The notes: a model not told the origin generated them from the letters alone. Positions 1 to 10,041 are shown, numbered from the stretch's first letter. The stretch: DNA of 64,000 nucleotides from Mycolicibacterium porcinum (GCA_001942045.1 MSTD01000004.1:34076-98075), one strand, 5' to 3'. Program-made: numbers and translations.

Positions 1-449
1 CACTTGCTGTTGTAGGGGTCGACGCTGTGGCCGGCCAGCACCACCGCGTCGGCACCCATGGCGTCGGCGGCGCGGATCAACGTGCCGGCGTTACCCGGCT
101 CCGAGATCTGCACGGGCACCGCGATCAACCGGGGGGCGGCGGACAGGACGTCGTCAAGCGACACTTCCGGCAGCCGGCACACGGCCACCAGGCCGACCGG
201 GGTCACGGTGTCGGACAAGGCTTTCGCCGCACGTTCGGTGACCAGCTGCACCGGCGCGGCGCCCAGCAGTGCGCCGAACCGGTCCAGTGCGGCCTCGGTC
301 GCGAACACCTCCGAAACGAGTCCGCGCCGCAACGCTGCCTCGACGAGGTTGGGCCCCTCGGCGAGGAAACGTGCGGCGCGGCGGCGCCCGACGTGGCGCT
401 GCAGTTTGACCGCAGCCACCACCCGGGCAGAACGCTCGGTGAGCGTCAG
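1..449 (-). CDS. tsnR: 23S rRNA (adenosine/ribose) methyltransferase TsnR/TrmH (SpoU) family, C-terminus beyond window
   Basis: The minus-strand frame reads [17 protein letters not shown], then [16 protein letters not shown], then [24 protein letters not shown] and finally [10 protein letters not shown] before running off position 1. The N-terminal substrate-binding part and the GNxGTxxRxAxAxG SAM-binding knot motif are typical of SpoU-family 2'-O-methyltransferases. It is the fourth gene of the infC-rpmI-rplT operon, as in M. tuberculosis, and acts on ribosomal RNA. The start is odd: the conserved LTERS begins right at the rplT stop, where the expected TGATG overlap reads TGACG. Only CTG (447-449), ACG (444-446) or an internal GTG (420-422) could initiate. 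Family identity is firm; the start is not. Confidence 0.85.
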   Translation of the reverse strand, partial: MTLTERSARVVAAVKLQRHVGRRRAARFLAEGPNLVEAALRRGLVSEVFATEAALDRFGALLGAAPVQLVTERAAKALSDTVTPVGLVAVCRLPEVSLDDVLSAAPRLIAVPVQISEPGNAGTLIRAADAMGADAVVLAGHSVDPYNSK

Positions 450-835
450 GCGGCTTCTCCGGAAGGCGCGTTGACGTCCTCCGGCAGGGCGGCCTTGGCG
501 ACCTCGACCAGCGCGGTGAACGCGGCGGCATCGCTCACGGCGATCTCGGCCAGGTTCTTGCGGTCGACCTCGACGCCTGCGGCCTTGAGGCCCTGGATCA
601 GGCGGTTGTAGGTGATGTCGTTGGCGCGGGCCGCGGCGTTGATACGCGAGATCCACAGCTTGCGGAACTCACCCTTGCGGGCACGACGGTCCCGGTAGGC
701 GTAGGTAAGCGAGTGGAGCTGCTGCTCCTTGGCCTTGCGGTAGAGCCGCGACCGCTGACCGCGGTAGCCCTTCGAGGCCTTGAGGACTGTGCGCCGCTTC
801 TTCTGGGCGTTGAGTGCGCGCTTCACGCGTGCCAT
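446..835 (-). CDS. rplT: 50S ribosomal protein L20
   Basis: This 129-residue basic protein begins [19 protein letters not shown] and contains [16 protein letters not shown] and the [21 protein letters not shown] block, all hallmarks of L20. L20 binds 23S rRNA early in large-subunit assembly; in other bacteria it also represses its own operon. It lies 40 nt downstream of rpmI in the infC operon and its stop codon touches the tsnR reading frame, so translation of the two is probably coupled. The length is slightly above the E. coli protein because of an acidic C-terminal tail ([11 protein letters not shown]), as is usual in mycobacteria. Confidence 0.97.
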   Translation of the reverse strand: MARVKRALNAQKKRRTVLKASKGYRGQRSRLYRKAKEQQLHSLTYAYRDRRARKGEFRKLWISRINAAARANDITYNRLIQGLKAAGVEVDRKNLAEIAVSDAAAFTALVEVAKAALPEDVNAPSGEAA

Positions 836-875
836 GGGATGTTCCTATTCTCGTTCGGTACAGGGAGCGGCAGTA

Positions 876-1070
876 CTAGCCGTTGAGCAACTTGTTGACA
901 CGCTTGGTGTCGTTGGCTGCGACCACGGTGCGGCCGTCAAGCCGGCGGGTGCGCTTGGTGGCCTTGTGCTCCAGCAGGTGGCGGCGGCCGGCCTTCTGGC
1001 GCACGATCTTGCCGGTCCCGGTCTTGCGGAAGCGCTTCGATGCTCCGCTGTGGGTCTTCGCCTTGGGCAT
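876..1070 (-). CDS. rpmI: 50S ribosomal protein L35
   Basis: The 64-residue protein begins [21 protein letters not shown] and has the conserved [16 protein letters not shown] segment of L35. It is a small basic component of the large ribosomal subunit. The gene sits 24 nt downstream of infC and 40 nt upstream of rplT, the standard bacterial infC-rpmI-rplT order, so all three are expected on one transcript. Length and start are those of the family; nothing is unusual. Confidence 0.97.
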   Translation of the reverse strand: MPKAKTHSGASKRFRKTGTGKIVRQKAGRRHLLEHKATKRTRRLDGRTVVAANDTKRVNKLLNG

Positions 1071-1094
1071 GAATCCTCAGTTCTGTGTTGAAAA

Positions 1095-1691
<597 letters not shown>

Positions 1692-1694
<3 letters not shown>

Positions 1695-1704
1695 GGGGCC
1701 TCCT
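1692..1704 (-). promoter_or_regulatory. infC ribosome binding site with non-canonical AUC start
   Basis: On the minus strand a six-base perfect Shine-Dalgarno AGGAGG (1699-1704) is followed by CCCC and ATC AGC ACT GAG. In many bacteria infC starts with AUU or AUC, which IF-3 itself discriminates against, giving negative feedback. The strong SD compensates for the poor start codon. Confidence 0.85.
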
Positions 1705-1709
1705 ATGTT

Positions 1710-1728
1710 GGGTCTGCTGAGGAGACCC
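1710..1728 (-). other. Short hairpin just upstream of the infC SD
   Basis: Six-base arms GGGTCT (1723-1728 on the minus strand) and AGACCC (1710-1715) enclose a 7-nt loop. The hairpin ends 5 nt before the SD, so it could modulate ribosome access. Function is inference. Confidence 0.4.
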
Positions 1729-1756
1729 GCCCACCTGCACATCTGCCCCGAAGAAC

Positions 1757-1781
1757 AGAAAAGCCCTGCTCAAAGCAGGGC
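1757..1781 (-). terminator. Intrinsic-terminator-like hairpin inside the infC leader (possible attenuator)
   Basis: On the minus strand GCCCTGC/GCAGGGC arms (1763-1769 with 1775-1781, 5-nt loop) are followed by TTTTCTGTTCTT, a good uridine tract. It lies 63 nt before the infC start and no gene lies upstream on this strand within the leader. It is therefore better read as a leader attenuator than as the end of another gene. Alternative antiterminator pairings further upstream were not resolved by eye. Confidence 0.6.
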
Positions 1782-1957
1782 CCAATGCCGACCGATCACG
1801 GCTTCCGCCGCCTGTACCTCCAATGGTGGAGCACAGAACCGGTGCCCGAGGACACCGGCGACCGGACCGTTGTACCTTGTGGCCAACGGTGGGAGTGGGA
1901 CTCCACTTGCTGTCCCTGACATGAGCCGGGACGGTCGCGCATGACAGTCTAGCAGGC

Positions 1958-2317
1958 ATGACCGATCCGACTGAAACGCCCGACGACGCGACGCCGCAGG
2001 TGCGCGAGCTTGCCGACATTCCCGCCGTGGAAGTGATCACCCGGGCGGCAGTCATGTTGATGAGCGCCGCAGCCGAGAAGATCGGGCTTTCTGCCGAAGA
2101 CCCCGACGATAGCCCGCACCGGGATCTCGACGAAGCCCGCCGGATCATCACCGCGCTGGCCGGCCTCGTGACGGCGTCGGCGGAATACCTGGGACCCCAC
2201 GCGGGCCCGGTGCGCGACGGCCTCAAGAGCCTGCAGTTGGCGTTCCGCGAAGCCAGCGCGCATCCGGACGAGCCCGGAAAAGGCCCGGGAGAGAAGTACA
2301 CCGGCCCGGTCTGGTAA
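1958..2317 (+). CDS. DUF1844 domain-containing protein
   Basis: The 119-residue protein has an acidic disordered N-terminus (MTDPTETPDDATPQVREL), then a helical core DIPAVEVITRAAVMLMSAAAEKIGLS and DLDEARRIITALAGLVTASAEYLGPHAGPVRDGLKSLQLAFREAS. This is the typical DUF1844 layout found beside infC/lysX in many mycobacteria. There is no signal peptide or catalytic motif. It is divergent from the infC operon and 67 nt upstream of lysX. Its biochemical role is unknown. Confidence 0.8.
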   Translation: MTDPTETPDDATPQVRELADIPAVEVITRAAVMLMSAAAEKIGLSAEDPDDSPHRDLDEARRIITALAGLVTASAEYLGPHAGPVRDGLKSLQLAFREASAHPDEPGKGPGEKYTGPVW

Positions 2318-2370
2318 TCACCTGGACGGTGTCTGTGCGCGTGGTGGGCCCAATTGACGGGTTGACCGCC

Positions 2371-2376
2371 TATTCT
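2371..2376 (+). promoter_or_regulatory. Candidate -10 element for a leaderless lysX transcript
   Basis: TATTCT lies 8 nt before the lysX ATG, and no Shine-Dalgarno sequence is visible between them. This spacing puts the transcription start at or next to the ATG, a common arrangement in mycobacteria. No good -35 is seen at 16-18 nt, so the call is tentative. Confidence 0.35.
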
Positions 2377-2384
2377 CCGGGCGT

Positions 2385-5300
2385 ATGACCGTCATCAGCC
2401 GCGGCACCGGGGTCCAGCCCGCGTCGAGGTTCTCCTGGGTTCCCGCCGCAGCCGGCTGGATCGTCGGGATCATCGCCACCCTGTCGCTGATCGCCAGCGT
2501 GTCCCCGGCGGTGCGCTGGTTGATCCAGGTGCCACGAGAGTTCGTCAACGACTACATCTTCAACTTCCCCGACACCAGCTTCGCCTGGGCCTTCGTGCTG
2601 GCGCTGCTGGCCGCCGCGCTGGCCGCGCGCAAGCGCATCGCCTGGTGGATCCTGGTGCTGTACATGGTGGGCGCCATCGGCTGGAACCTCGGCGATCTCG
2701 CCACCGGCGGTGACCCGCTGGCCGAGGATGTCGGCGAAGTCATCGGCTTGGCGTTCCATGTGGTGGCCATCGTCTGCCTGGTGTTGGCCCGCAACCAGTT
2801 CTGGGCCAAGGTGCGCCGCGGGGCCCTGCTCAAATCCGCTGTCGTCCTGGTGGCGGGCATGGCCATCGGCATCCTGGCCGCGTGGGTCCTGCTGGAACTG
2901 TTCCCCGGCACCCTGGCCCCGGAATGGCGGCTGCTGTACGCGGTCAACCGGGTGAGCGGGTTCGCGACCGTCCCGACCGAGGTCTTCGAGGGCTATTCCC
3001 ATCCCTTCCTCAACGCCATCTTCGGCCTGTTCGGCGCTCTGGCGCTGATGGCCGCCGCGATCGTGCTGTTCCAGTCGCAACGGGCCTCGAATGCGCTGAC
3101 CGGCGAGGACGAATCGGCGATCCGCGGGCTGCTGGAGGTCTACGGAAAGAACGATTCGCTGGGGTATTTCGCCACCCGCCGCGACAAGTCGGTGGTGTTC
3201 GCCCCCAACGGGCGGGCCGCGATCGCCTACCGCGTCGAGGTCGGCGTGTGTCTGGCCGGTGGCGATCCGGTCGGTGATCCGAAGGCCTGGCCGCAGGCGA
3301 TCGCGGCCTGGCTGCAGTTGTGCCAGACCTACGGCTGGGGGCCGGGCGTGATGGGCGCCAGCTCAGCGGCCGCCGAGGCGTTCCGGGCGGCCGGGCTCAA
3401 CGCCCTGCAACTCGGCGACGAGGCGATCCTGTATCCGGACCGCTTCCGGTTGTCCGGGCCCGACATGCGCGCGGTACGACAGGCGGTGACCCGGGCCCGG
3501 CGCGCCGGGACCTCGGTACGGATGCGACGGCACCGGGAGCTGGACGAGGCCGAAATGGCCGAGGTGATCCGACGCGCCGACGCCTGGCGCGACACCGAGA
3601 CCGAACGGGGATTCTCGATGGCGCTGGGCCGCCTCGGTGATCCGGCCGATGGTGACTGCTTGCTCGTCGAGGCGGTGCAGCAGCGCCCGGGCGATTCCGA
3701 ACCCGAGGTGGTCGCGTTGCTGTCGCTGGTGCCGTGGGGTACCAACGGCGTCTCGCTCGATGTCATGCGCCGCTCCCCGCAATCCCCCAACGGCACCATC
3801 GAGCTGATGGTCAGCGAACTGTGCATGCAGTCCGAAGGCATTGGGGTCAGCCGCATTTCACTGAACTTCGCGATGTTCCGGTCGGCGTTCCAGCAGGGGG
3901 CACAGCTGGGGGCCGGTCCGGTGGCCCGGCTGTGGCGGGCCCTGCTGGTGTTCTTCTCCCGCTGGTGGCAGCTGGAAACGCTGTACCGGTCGAACATGAA
4001 GTACCAGCCCGAGTGGGTACCTCGCTATGCCTGCTACGAGGACGCCCGGCTGATCCCGCGGGTCGGGGTGGCCTCGGTGATCGCCGAGGGATTCCTGGTC
4101 CTGCCCTTCTCCCGGCGGAACAAGCAGCACACTGGTGAACACGTCGCGGCGCCGGCAGATCTGGTGGGGTCGGGCCGGCTGCACCACGACGGCAGCGCGC
4201 CGGATCTCAACGAGCTGCGCGACGACGTGGCAGACGACGATCAACCACGCCTGCCCGAGCAGGTCCGGGTCCGGATGGCCAAGCTGCGCCAGTTGCAGGA
4301 GGACGGTGTCGATGCCTACCCCGTGGGGCAGGCACCGAGCCACACTGTCGCGGCCGCACTGGAATCCGCCGACGGTGAGACCGTCAGTGTGGCCGGGCGG
4401 ATCCTGCGGATCCGGGACTACGGCGGCGTGCTGTTCGCCCAACTCCGCGATTGGTCCGGCGAGGTTCAGCTGTTGCTCGACAACGCGCGTCTGACCCAGG
4501 CCGGCACTGCGGACTTCACCGCCACCATCGACCTCGGCGATCTGATCGAGGTCACCGGTTCGATGGGACACAGCCGCAACGGCACCCACTCGCTGCTGGT
4601 CGACAGTTGGCGACTGATCGGCAAATGCCTGCGCCCACTGCCCGACAAATGGAAGGGCTTGACCGATCAGGAGGCCCGGGTGCGGGCCCGCTACGTGGAC
4701 CTCGCCGTCAACACCGAGGCACGGGACCTGATCAGGGCCCGCAGCGGCGCGCTGCACGCCATCCGGGAAACGCTGTACGCCAGGGGTTTCCTCGAGGTGG
4801 AGACCCCGATCCTGCAACAGATCCACGGCGGCGCCAATGCCCGGCCGTTCCTGACCCACATCAACGCCTACGACCTCGACCTGTATCTGCGGATCGCGCC
4901 CGAGCTTTATCTCAAGCGGCTGTGCGTCGGTGGCGTCGAGCGGGTCTTCGAACTGGGCCGTGCGTTCCGCAACGAAGGCGTGGACTTCAGTCACAACCCG
5001 GAGTTCACCCTGTTGGAGGCCTACCAGGCCCATGCCGACTACAACGTCTGGATCGACGGCTGCCGCGAGCTGATCCAGAACGCCGCCCAGGCCGCCAACG
5101 GTGCCCAGGTCTTCCAGCGGCCACGCGCCGACGGTGTCCTCGAGCCGGTCGACATCTCGGGTCAGTGGGCGGTCAAGACCGTGCACGACGCGGTCTCCGA
5201 GGCTCTCGGCGAGCACGTCACCGTCGAGACGGATCTGGCGACGCTGCGCCGGCTGTGCGATGCGGCACACATCCCGTACCTGACCCACTGGGACGCCGGG

Positions 5301-5705
5301 GCCGTGGTGCTGGAGATGTACGAGCACCTCGTCGAGGACCGCACCGAGGAGCCCACGTTCTACAAGGACTTCCCGACCTCGGTCTCGCCGCTGACCCGGC
5401 CGCATCGCAGCCTCCCCGGGGTAGCCGAACGTTGGGACCTGGTGGCCTGGGGTGTCGAACTGGGCACCGCCTACAGCGAACTCACCGACCCCGTCGAACA
5501 GCGCCGTCGGCTGCAGGAACAGTCTTTGCTGGCGTCGGGGGGTGACCCCGAGGCGATGGAGCTCGACGAAGACTTCCTGCAGGCCATGGAATACGCGATG
5601 CCACCGACCGGCGGGCTCGGCATGGGAGTGGACCGGGTGGTCATGCTGATAACCGGCCGTAGCATCCGCGAAACACTGCCGTTTCCCCTGGCCAAACCTC
5701 GTTAG
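2385..5705 (+). CDS. lysX: Bifunctional lysylphosphatidylglycerol synthase / lysyl-tRNA synthetase LysX
   Basis: The 1106-residue protein combines three parts. Residues about 15-240 hold six hydrophobic segments (for example [21 protein letters not shown]). Residues about 245-560 are a DUF2156-type aminoacyl-transfer domain with [19 protein letters not shown]. The C-terminal half is a class II lysyl-tRNA synthetase with an OB fold (about 670-745), motif 2 ([19 protein letters not shown], near 855) and motif 3 ([12 protein letters not shown], near 1075). It charges tRNA with lysine and transfers lysine to phosphatidylglycerol in the membrane, lowering surface charge and giving resistance to cationic peptides. 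This matches M. tuberculosis LysX (about 1170 aa). Start at ATG 2385, possibly leaderless. Confidence 0.95.
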   Translation: MTVISRGTGVQPASRFSWVPAAAGWIVGIIATLSLIASVSPAVRWLIQVPREFVNDYIFNFPDTSFAWAFVLALLAAALAARKRIAWWILVLYMVGAIGWNLGDLATGGDPLAEDVGEVIGLAFHVVAIVCLVLARNQFWAKVRRGALLKSAVVLVAGMAIGILAAWVLLELFPGTLAPEWRLLYAVNRVSGFATVPTEVFEGYSHPFLNAIFGLFGALALMAAAIVLFQSQRASNALTGEDESAIRGLLEVYGKNDSLGYFATRRDKSVVFAPNGRAAIAYRVEVGVCLAGGDPVGDPKAWPQAIAAWLQLCQTYGWGPGVMGASSAAAEAFRAAGLNALQLGDEAILYPDRFRLSGPDMRAVRQAVTRARRAGTSVRMRRHRELDEAEMAEVIRRADAWRDTETERGFSMALGRLGDPADGDCLLVEAVQQRPGDSEPEVVALLSLVPWGTNGVSLDVMRRSPQSPNGTIELMVSELCMQSEGIGVSRISLNFAMFRSAFQQGAQLGAGPVARLWRALLVFFSRWWQLETLYRSNMKYQPEWVPRYACYEDARLIPRVGVASVIAEGFLVLPFSRRNKQHTGEHVAAPADLVGSGRLHHDGSAPDLNELRDDVADDDQPRLPEQVRVRMAKLRQLQEDGVDAYPVGQAPSHTVAAALESADGETVSVAGRILRIRDYGGVLFAQLRDWSGEVQLLLDNARLTQAGTADFTATIDLGDLIEVTGSMGHSRNGTHSLLVDSWRLIGKCLRPLPDKWKGLTDQEARVRARYVDLAVNTEARDLIRARSGALHAIRETLYARGFLEVETPILQQIHGGANARPFLTHINAYDLDLYLRIAPELYLKRLCVGGVERVFELGRAFRNEGVDFSHNPEFTLLEAYQAHADYNVWIDGCRELIQNAAQAANGAQVFQRPRADGVLEPVDISGQWAVKTVHDAVSEALGEHVTVETDLATLRRLCDAAHIPYLTHWDAGAVVLEMYEHLVEDRTEEPTFYKDFPTSVSPLTRPHRSLPGVAERWDLVAWGVELGTAYSELTDPVEQRRRLQEQSLLASGGDPEAMELDEDFLQAMEYAMPPTGGLGMGVDRVVMLITGRSIRETLPFPLAKPR

Positions 5706-5752
5706 CAGGTGGCTCACAGCCGATCCCAAGAATCGGCGACCACGATACGGGT

Positions 5753-7114
5753 GTGACGTTCACCCACCACCTGTCCTTGATGCACGGCTGGGTTCCGACC
5801 AGTGTCCAGGTCATCACCGCCGTGGTGCTGATCGCCGCGATCGGCTGGCGCACCCGCCGCTGGGCGCTCATCTGGCTGCCGTTGGCAGCCGCGGTAGGTG
5901 GCATTCTGGTCGCCGGCACCAACTGGTACATCGAGTCCGAGGGGCTGGCCGGCAACCCCGCACCGCGGTCGCTGTGGGTGTGGATCGCGCTGACCGGAGT
6001 GGCGGTGGTGGTGCTGCTCGCCGGGTGGCGCGGCAGCCGGTGGTGGCGGCGCGGCACCGCGGTGATGGCAGTGCCGCTGACCCTGCTGTGCACCGCGCTG
6101 GCACTGAACCTGTGGGTGGGCTATTTCCCTTGGGTGCAGACGGCCTGGAACCAGTTGACGGCCGGCCCGCTACCGGACCAGACCGATCAGGTCACGGTGA
6201 CCGCGATGCAGCGCCAGGGCACCATCCCGGCGAAGGGCAGCGTCGTTCCGGTCGACATTCCCAACACCGCTTCGGGTTTCCGGCATCGCGGTGAGTACGT
6301 GTACCTGCCGCCGGCGTGGTTCGCCTCCAACCCCGCGCCGCAGTTGCCGACGGTGATGATGATCGGCGGCGAGTTCAACACCCCCGCCGACTGGATGCGG
6401 GCCGGCAACGTGATCAAGACGCTGGACGACTTCGCCGCCGCGCACCACGGGTACGCACCGGTGCTGGTGTTCGTCGACCCGGGCGGCACGTTCAACAACG
6501 ACACCGAGTGTGTCAACGGCAAGCGCGGGAACTCAGCCGATCACCTCACCAAAGATGTTGTGCCCTATATGAACACCCATTACGGCGTCAGGCCGGCCGC
6601 AGCCAACTGGGGCATCGTCGGCTGGTCGATGGGCGGCACCTGCGCGGTGGACCTGGCCGTCATGCACCCTGAGTTGTTCAGTGCGTTCGTCGACATCGCC
6701 GGAGACATGGGCCCGAACTCGGGCACCAAGGCGCAGACCATCGACCGGCTGTTCGGTGGCAACGCCGCGGCCTGGGACGCCTTCGACCCGAGCACTGTGA
6801 TCAACAAGCACGGCCAGTACGACCAGACCGCCGGCTGGTTCGACGTCAACGACACGTCGACGCCGGGCAAGCCCGCAAGCCGCGCCAACGATCAGGCCAA
6901 GGCGGCGAACGCGCTGTGCGCCCTCGGGTCGAAACACGGCATCGCGTGCGCGGTGGTGACCCATCAGGGCACTCACGACTGGCCGTTCGCCAGCCATGCG
7001 TTCACCGCCGCCCTGCCGTGGCTGGCCGGGGTCCTCGACACCCCGCAGGTGCCGGCGATCGGACTGCCCCAGTCATCGCCCTCGGCGGCCTACATCCAGA
7101 CCGCTGCCAAATAG
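5753..7114 (+). CDS. Membrane-anchored alpha/beta-hydrolase esterase (Rv1639c-like)
   Basis: Four hydrophobic segments occupy roughly residues 15-130 (VQVITAVVLIAAIGW; LPLAAAVGGILVAG; VWIALTGVAVVVLLAG; VMAVPLTLLCTALALNLWVGY). A PF00756-type esterase domain then starts near residue 160, with the nucleophile elbow GWSMGG (about residues 287-292) and a likely catalytic His in THQGTHDWPFASHAF (near 405). The fold resembles the mycolyltransferase/MPT51 family, but the substrate is unknown. It starts at GTG 5753, 47 nt after lysX on the same strand, an adjacency shared with M. tuberculosis. Co-transcription with lysX is likely. A role in the cell envelope is inference. Confidence 0.75.
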   Translation: MTFTHHLSLMHGWVPTSVQVITAVVLIAAIGWRTRRWALIWLPLAAAVGGILVAGTNWYIESEGLAGNPAPRSLWVWIALTGVAVVVLLAGWRGSRWWRRGTAVMAVPLTLLCTALALNLWVGYFPWVQTAWNQLTAGPLPDQTDQVTVTAMQRQGTIPAKGSVVPVDIPNTASGFRHRGEYVYLPPAWFASNPAPQLPTVMMIGGEFNTPADWMRAGNVIKTLDDFAAAHHGYAPVLVFVDPGGTFNNDTECVNGKRGNSADHLTKDVVPYMNTHYGVRPAAANWGIVGWSMGGTCAVDLAVMHPELFSAFVDIAGDMGPNSGTKAQTIDRLFGGNAAAWDAFDPSTVINKHGQYDQTAGWFDVNDTSTPGKPASRANDQAKAANALCALGSKHGIACAVVTHQGTHDWPFASHAFTAALPWLAGVLDTPQVPAIGLPQSSPSAAYIQTAAK

Positions 7115-7117
7115 CGG

Positions 7118-8197
7118 TCAGTAGTCGGAATCGGCTGCGCGGATCTCGGCGAGGAACGCGTCGGATCCGAGGCTCGCCAACCGGGCCCGGGCGAACGCCC
7201 GCACCCGGTCGCGGTCGGCTGCGGACTCGTCGACGCCCGCGGCCCCGACCCGCACCGAGGTGCGTGACCAGTCGAGGTTCCAGGCCCGGGTTTCGGTAAG
7301 CGGCTGCCCATCCGGATCGCGCAGCGGCAGGACGGCGCGGCCCGAGCCGTCGAGCACACCCGAGCCGTCGCAGCCGCCGGCGCGCAGTTCCACACCGATG
7401 CCTGCCGCGGAATCCCGGCCCGTGAGCGCCACCCGCACCACCGCCCCGTCGGGGGTCACCGTCCACTCGACGGTGTCCTCGGCGGCGTCGAAGACTCCGG
7501 GCGGTACCGCCGACCAGTCGACGGTCGCCACCCCGCGGGCGATCACGCCGGTTTGGCCCGGTCCGTCGCCCGCCCCGGCGGCCAGTGCGTAGTCCGCACG
7601 CCGAGCCGCGGCGGTGGTGATGTCCGGCCACTCGAGCCCGATCTCAGCGGCCAGCTCCCGACATTGCCCGACCAGCTCCGCAACCCGCGGATCACCTTGA
7701 CCGGCAAGGAAATTCAGCACCTCACGATGCGGTGCGAGCAGACCCTCCACGTCGGAATCCAGGGTGTCCTCGGTGAAAAAGTCTTCGGCCGCTACGGTCA
7801 GCAGCGCGAGCTCGGCGTCGAGCACCGGAGGTTCCAGCGCCGCGATGCCGTCCCGGTCGCTGGCCGGCCACCACCGGCGCAGCCAGTGTCCGATCGCCAA
7901 GCGCCGCAACGCGTCCACCGAACCGGGCAGGACATCCACCCCGGGCAGATCGAGTCCTTGCCCCGGTTCCCGGTGGCGCAGCGCGTCCAGGACCGCGACG
8001 TGACCGGGCTCGCCGAGCACGCGCCACAACCAATCCGCGCGCTCGGGGTCGGTGAAGGTGATGGCGGGTGGTTCGCCGGCGGCCCCATCGACCACCCACG
8101 ACAGCACGGCACCGCTCACCTCGAGAACCGCGACCAAGGGCACCCGCTCATTCAGCGGGCCCGTGCTCCACAGGCCGGCATCAGCACCGAGTATCAC
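7118..8197 (-). CDS. Uncharacterised protein, last gene of CHAT-associated module
   Basis: The start is GTG 8195-8197, overlapping the TGA of the upstream gene (GTGA). An open frame continues upstream to 8629 but runs inside that gene and reads as low-complexity Arg/Gly/Ala. The 359-residue product begins VILGADAGLWSTGPLNERVPLVAVLEVSGAVLSWVVD. It has a helical middle (DAELALLTVAAEDFFTEDTLD) and a beta-rich C-terminal half with WNLDWSRTSVRVGAAGVDESAADRD. I recognise no domain, signal peptide or membrane segment. It is translationally coupled to the 448-residue gene before it. It lies in the stretch between Rv1639c-like and uvrA that is absent from the M. tuberculosis order. Confidence 0.7.
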   Translation of the reverse strand: MILGADAGLWSTGPLNERVPLVAVLEVSGAVLSWVVDGAAGEPPAITFTDPERADWLWRVLGEPGHVAVLDALRHREPGQGLDLPGVDVLPGSVDALRRLAIGHWLRRWWPASDRDGIAALEPPVLDAELALLTVAAEDFFTEDTLDSDVEGLLAPHREVLNFLAGQGDPRVAELVGQCRELAAEIGLEWPDITTAAARRADYALAAGAGDGPGQTGVIARGVATVDWSAVPPGVFDAAEDTVEWTVTPDGAVVRVALTGRDSAAGIGVELRAGGCDGSGVLDGSGRAVLPLRDPDGQPLTETRAWNLDWSRTSVRVGAAGVDESAADRDRVRAFARARLASLGSDAFLAEIRAADSDY

Positions 8198-9540
8198 TGC
8201 GCCACCTGCTCTTCCAGCATCGCCTTGATCCGCTGCCGATGGTCGAGGCTGACCGATCTGGCCACCCCTTCCAGCAGGGACCTCAGGTCGTCGATGTCCG
8301 CGCACGATTCCTGCCACACGTCGCGCCCGTGCAGCCGGGCCCACAGCCGGCTCAGATAGGGCCGGGCGAACGCGGCCAGATCGTCGATGACCTGCTGCTG
8401 CCGTGGGTGCACCGCGGCACCTGCCGCCAGATAGCGACGGGCATGCAGCACGTAGGCCTCCTTGGCCAGCCGGGCCTGAATGCGAGACGACAGTTGGTGG
8501 CGGCCCGATGCCGATGCGTCGAGCGGATGCAGGTCGGTCGCCACCTCGATACCGGTGAGCAGCGCGGCCTGTTTGTCCTCGGCGAGCAGCCCCCACGGGG
8601 CACAGGCCCGGTCCACTTCCTCGGCGCACAGCAGCGGGAGATCGGGCAGCTCATCACGGTCCAGGGCCCGGCGCAGGGTCGCCCGCACCCGGTCCACCAC
8701 GCTGCGGTCCAGCGGCCGGTCCCCCTCGGCCGGCCCGCTGACCGGCGGAGGCTGTTGCGGCAGAACTGAACTCAGCCCGATGTCGACGAGCGACCAGGGC
8801 AGGCTCACGTCGGCGTGGCGCGCCCGGGCACCCAGGTTGTAGGGCGTGGCATCGGCCACCAACGCCGACCACACCCGCTGCCGGGCCGCCTCGCCCCGGT
8901 GGCTGTCGGCCGGGCCGAGCACGGTGGCCAACCCCGCGAAGAACGGGCCGGTGATGGCGTCGGAGGCGACGACGTCATGCCAGCTGCGTTCGAGTTGGCG
9001 ATGCAAGCGGTCGACGACCTGCGGCTCGGCCACATAGCTGTTGAGTGCCTCGATCGCCGTGCGGTCGCGACCCTCGTGAAGCTCGGCCAGCACCTCGGCC
9101 GCCACCTGCGCACGGTCGGAGGCCGGGGCGCCCCGGGTCACCGCGAGTTCGAAACACGCCGGGAAATACAGCTCCTGGGCGTTGCCGGTGGTGATCCGCA
9201 GCCGCCGACGCTGCTGTTTGAGCTCGGCGAACCAGGCCGCGGCCGCACGCAGATGCGGCCCGCTGCGCACCATCTGCTCGTGCAGTTCGGCCGCCACGTC
9301 GGGCGCCAGCACCGGTGCCGAGAACTGGGTGTTGCTGCGCAGCCTGAGCACCAGCGGGTCGATGATCCGTTTGACGGTCCGGCGCAGCGGCCCGCCGTCG
9401 TCACCGCTGAACACCTCGACACCCGGGCCGAGTGCGCGCCACGCCCGATCGATCACGGCGCGGCGCGGCTGTGCCGAATTCGCGCCCGACGTGGGGCCGG
9501 CCTGCGCCCCAGCTGTATCGGACCCGATGCTCACCGGCAC
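8194..9540 (-). CDS. Uncharacterised helical protein of the CHAT-associated module
   Basis: The 448-residue protein starts at GTG 9540 (a second GTG is at 9534). After a short variable N-terminus it is predominantly alpha-helical and rich in Ala, Arg and Leu (for example ELHEQMVRSGPHLRAAAAWFAELKQQRRRLRI and IDDLAAFARPYLSRLWARLHG). It contains no Walker, zinc or membrane motif that I can see. The last codons overlap the next gene by 4 nt. Divergent from it at 9597 is a small membrane protein. The helical, repeat-like character would suit a scaffold or adaptor, but this is inference. Confidence 0.7.
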   Translation of the reverse strand: MPVSIGSDTAGAQAGPTSGANSAQPRRAVIDRAWRALGPGVEVFSGDDGGPLRRTVKRIIDPLVLRLRSNTQFSAPVLAPDVAAELHEQMVRSGPHLRAAAAWFAELKQQRRRLRITTGNAQELYFPACFELAVTRGAPASDRAQVAAEVLAELHEGRDRTAIEALNSYVAEPQVVDRLHRQLERSWHDVVASDAITGPFFAGLATVLGPADSHRGEAARQRVWSALVADATPYNLGARARHADVSLPWSLVDIGLSSVLPQQPPPVSGPAEGDRPLDRSVVDRVRATLRRALDRDELPDLPLLCAEEVDRACAPWGLLAEDKQAALLTGIEVATDLHPLDASASGRHQLSSRIQARLAKEAYVLHARRYLAAGAAVHPRQQQVIDDLAAFARPYLSRLWARLHGRDVWQESCADIDDLRSLLEGVARSVSLDHRQRIKAMLEEQVAQ

Positions 9541-9596
9541 CAGGATAGAGCCGAAGTTGGGTTCGGTAGCGCTCCCCCGGCCGGACCCTTGGCGTC

Positions 9597-10040
9597 ATGA
9601 CCGACGCCGCGTTCCTCACCGTGCTGTGCCTGCTGGGCACCGGCGCCGTACTCGCCGCCACGCGCCGCGGCCGGTGTGCCCGCCCGACCGACGAGGCCGA
9701 CGAGCGTCTGGTCACCCTGAGCGAACTGGTGGCCGAGTTCGATCACATGCTGGTCCGCAAGGGGTTGCTGACCGGGGCGCAGGTTGCGCTGATCCGGACC
9801 GGAACCCGGTCACGCGGGATCGTCACCGGGATGCGGACCACCGGGGCGATCCGCGAGGACTACCGCGAGGTCGAACTCGATCTGATGGTCAGCCGGCACG
9901 GCGGTGGCCAGTTCCCGGTGCGCCAGCGCGCGATGATCCCGGCCACGTCCCTGGCGAAGGTGTCACCCGGCAACGTGATCGACACCTACTACCGGCCGGG
10001 TGACGAGAGCACCGTGGCGGTGTGCGTGGCCCCGGCCTGA
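9597..10040 (+). CDS. Small single-pass membrane protein, function unknown
   Basis: The 147-residue protein starts with one transmembrane helix (AAFLTVLCLLGTGAVLAAT). A cytoplasmic domain follows, containing GIVTGMRTTGAIREDYREVELDLMVSRHGGGQFPVRQRAMIPATSLAKVSPGNVIDTYYRPGDESTVAV. This pattern recurs in many actinobacterial proteins of unknown function. It is encoded opposite to its neighbours: divergent from the 448-residue gene and ending 1 nt before the stop of the convergent CHAT gene. Its position inside the module suggests a membrane tether or sensor for it, but no direct link is visible. Confidence 0.7.
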   Translation: MTDAAFLTVLCLLGTGAVLAATRRGRCARPTDEADERLVTLSELVAEFDHMLVRKGLLTGAQVALIRTGTRSRGIVTGMRTTGAIREDYREVELDLMVSRHGGGQFPVRQRAMIPATSLAKVSPGNVIDTYYRPGDESTVAVCVAPA

Positions 10041-10041
10041 T

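Larger units (their letters stand above)
1695..1925 (-). promoter_or_regulatory. 5' leader of the infC-rpmI-rplT-tsnR operon
   Basis: About 230 nt separate infC from the divergent DUF1844 gene. The leader holds the attenuator-like hairpin and the SD-proximal hairpin. Further upstream there are self-complementary stretches such as GGTGTCCTCGGGCACC (roughly 1841-1856). I could not identify a convincing -10/-35 pair. Ribosomal-operon feedback on this leader is plausible from the family but not shown by the sequence. Confidence 0.4.

Noticed and set aside
3858..5729. 623-codon open frame opposite lysX
   Set aside because: High-GC shadow: it mirrors lysX codon by codon, with low-complexity Gly/Arg/Val/Asp content and no family motif, while lysX is unmistakable.
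8198..8629. Upstream extension of the 359-residue gene to 8629
   Set aside because: It lies wholly inside the 448-residue gene and is Arg/Gly/Ala-rich; GTG 8197 with GTGA coupling is far better.
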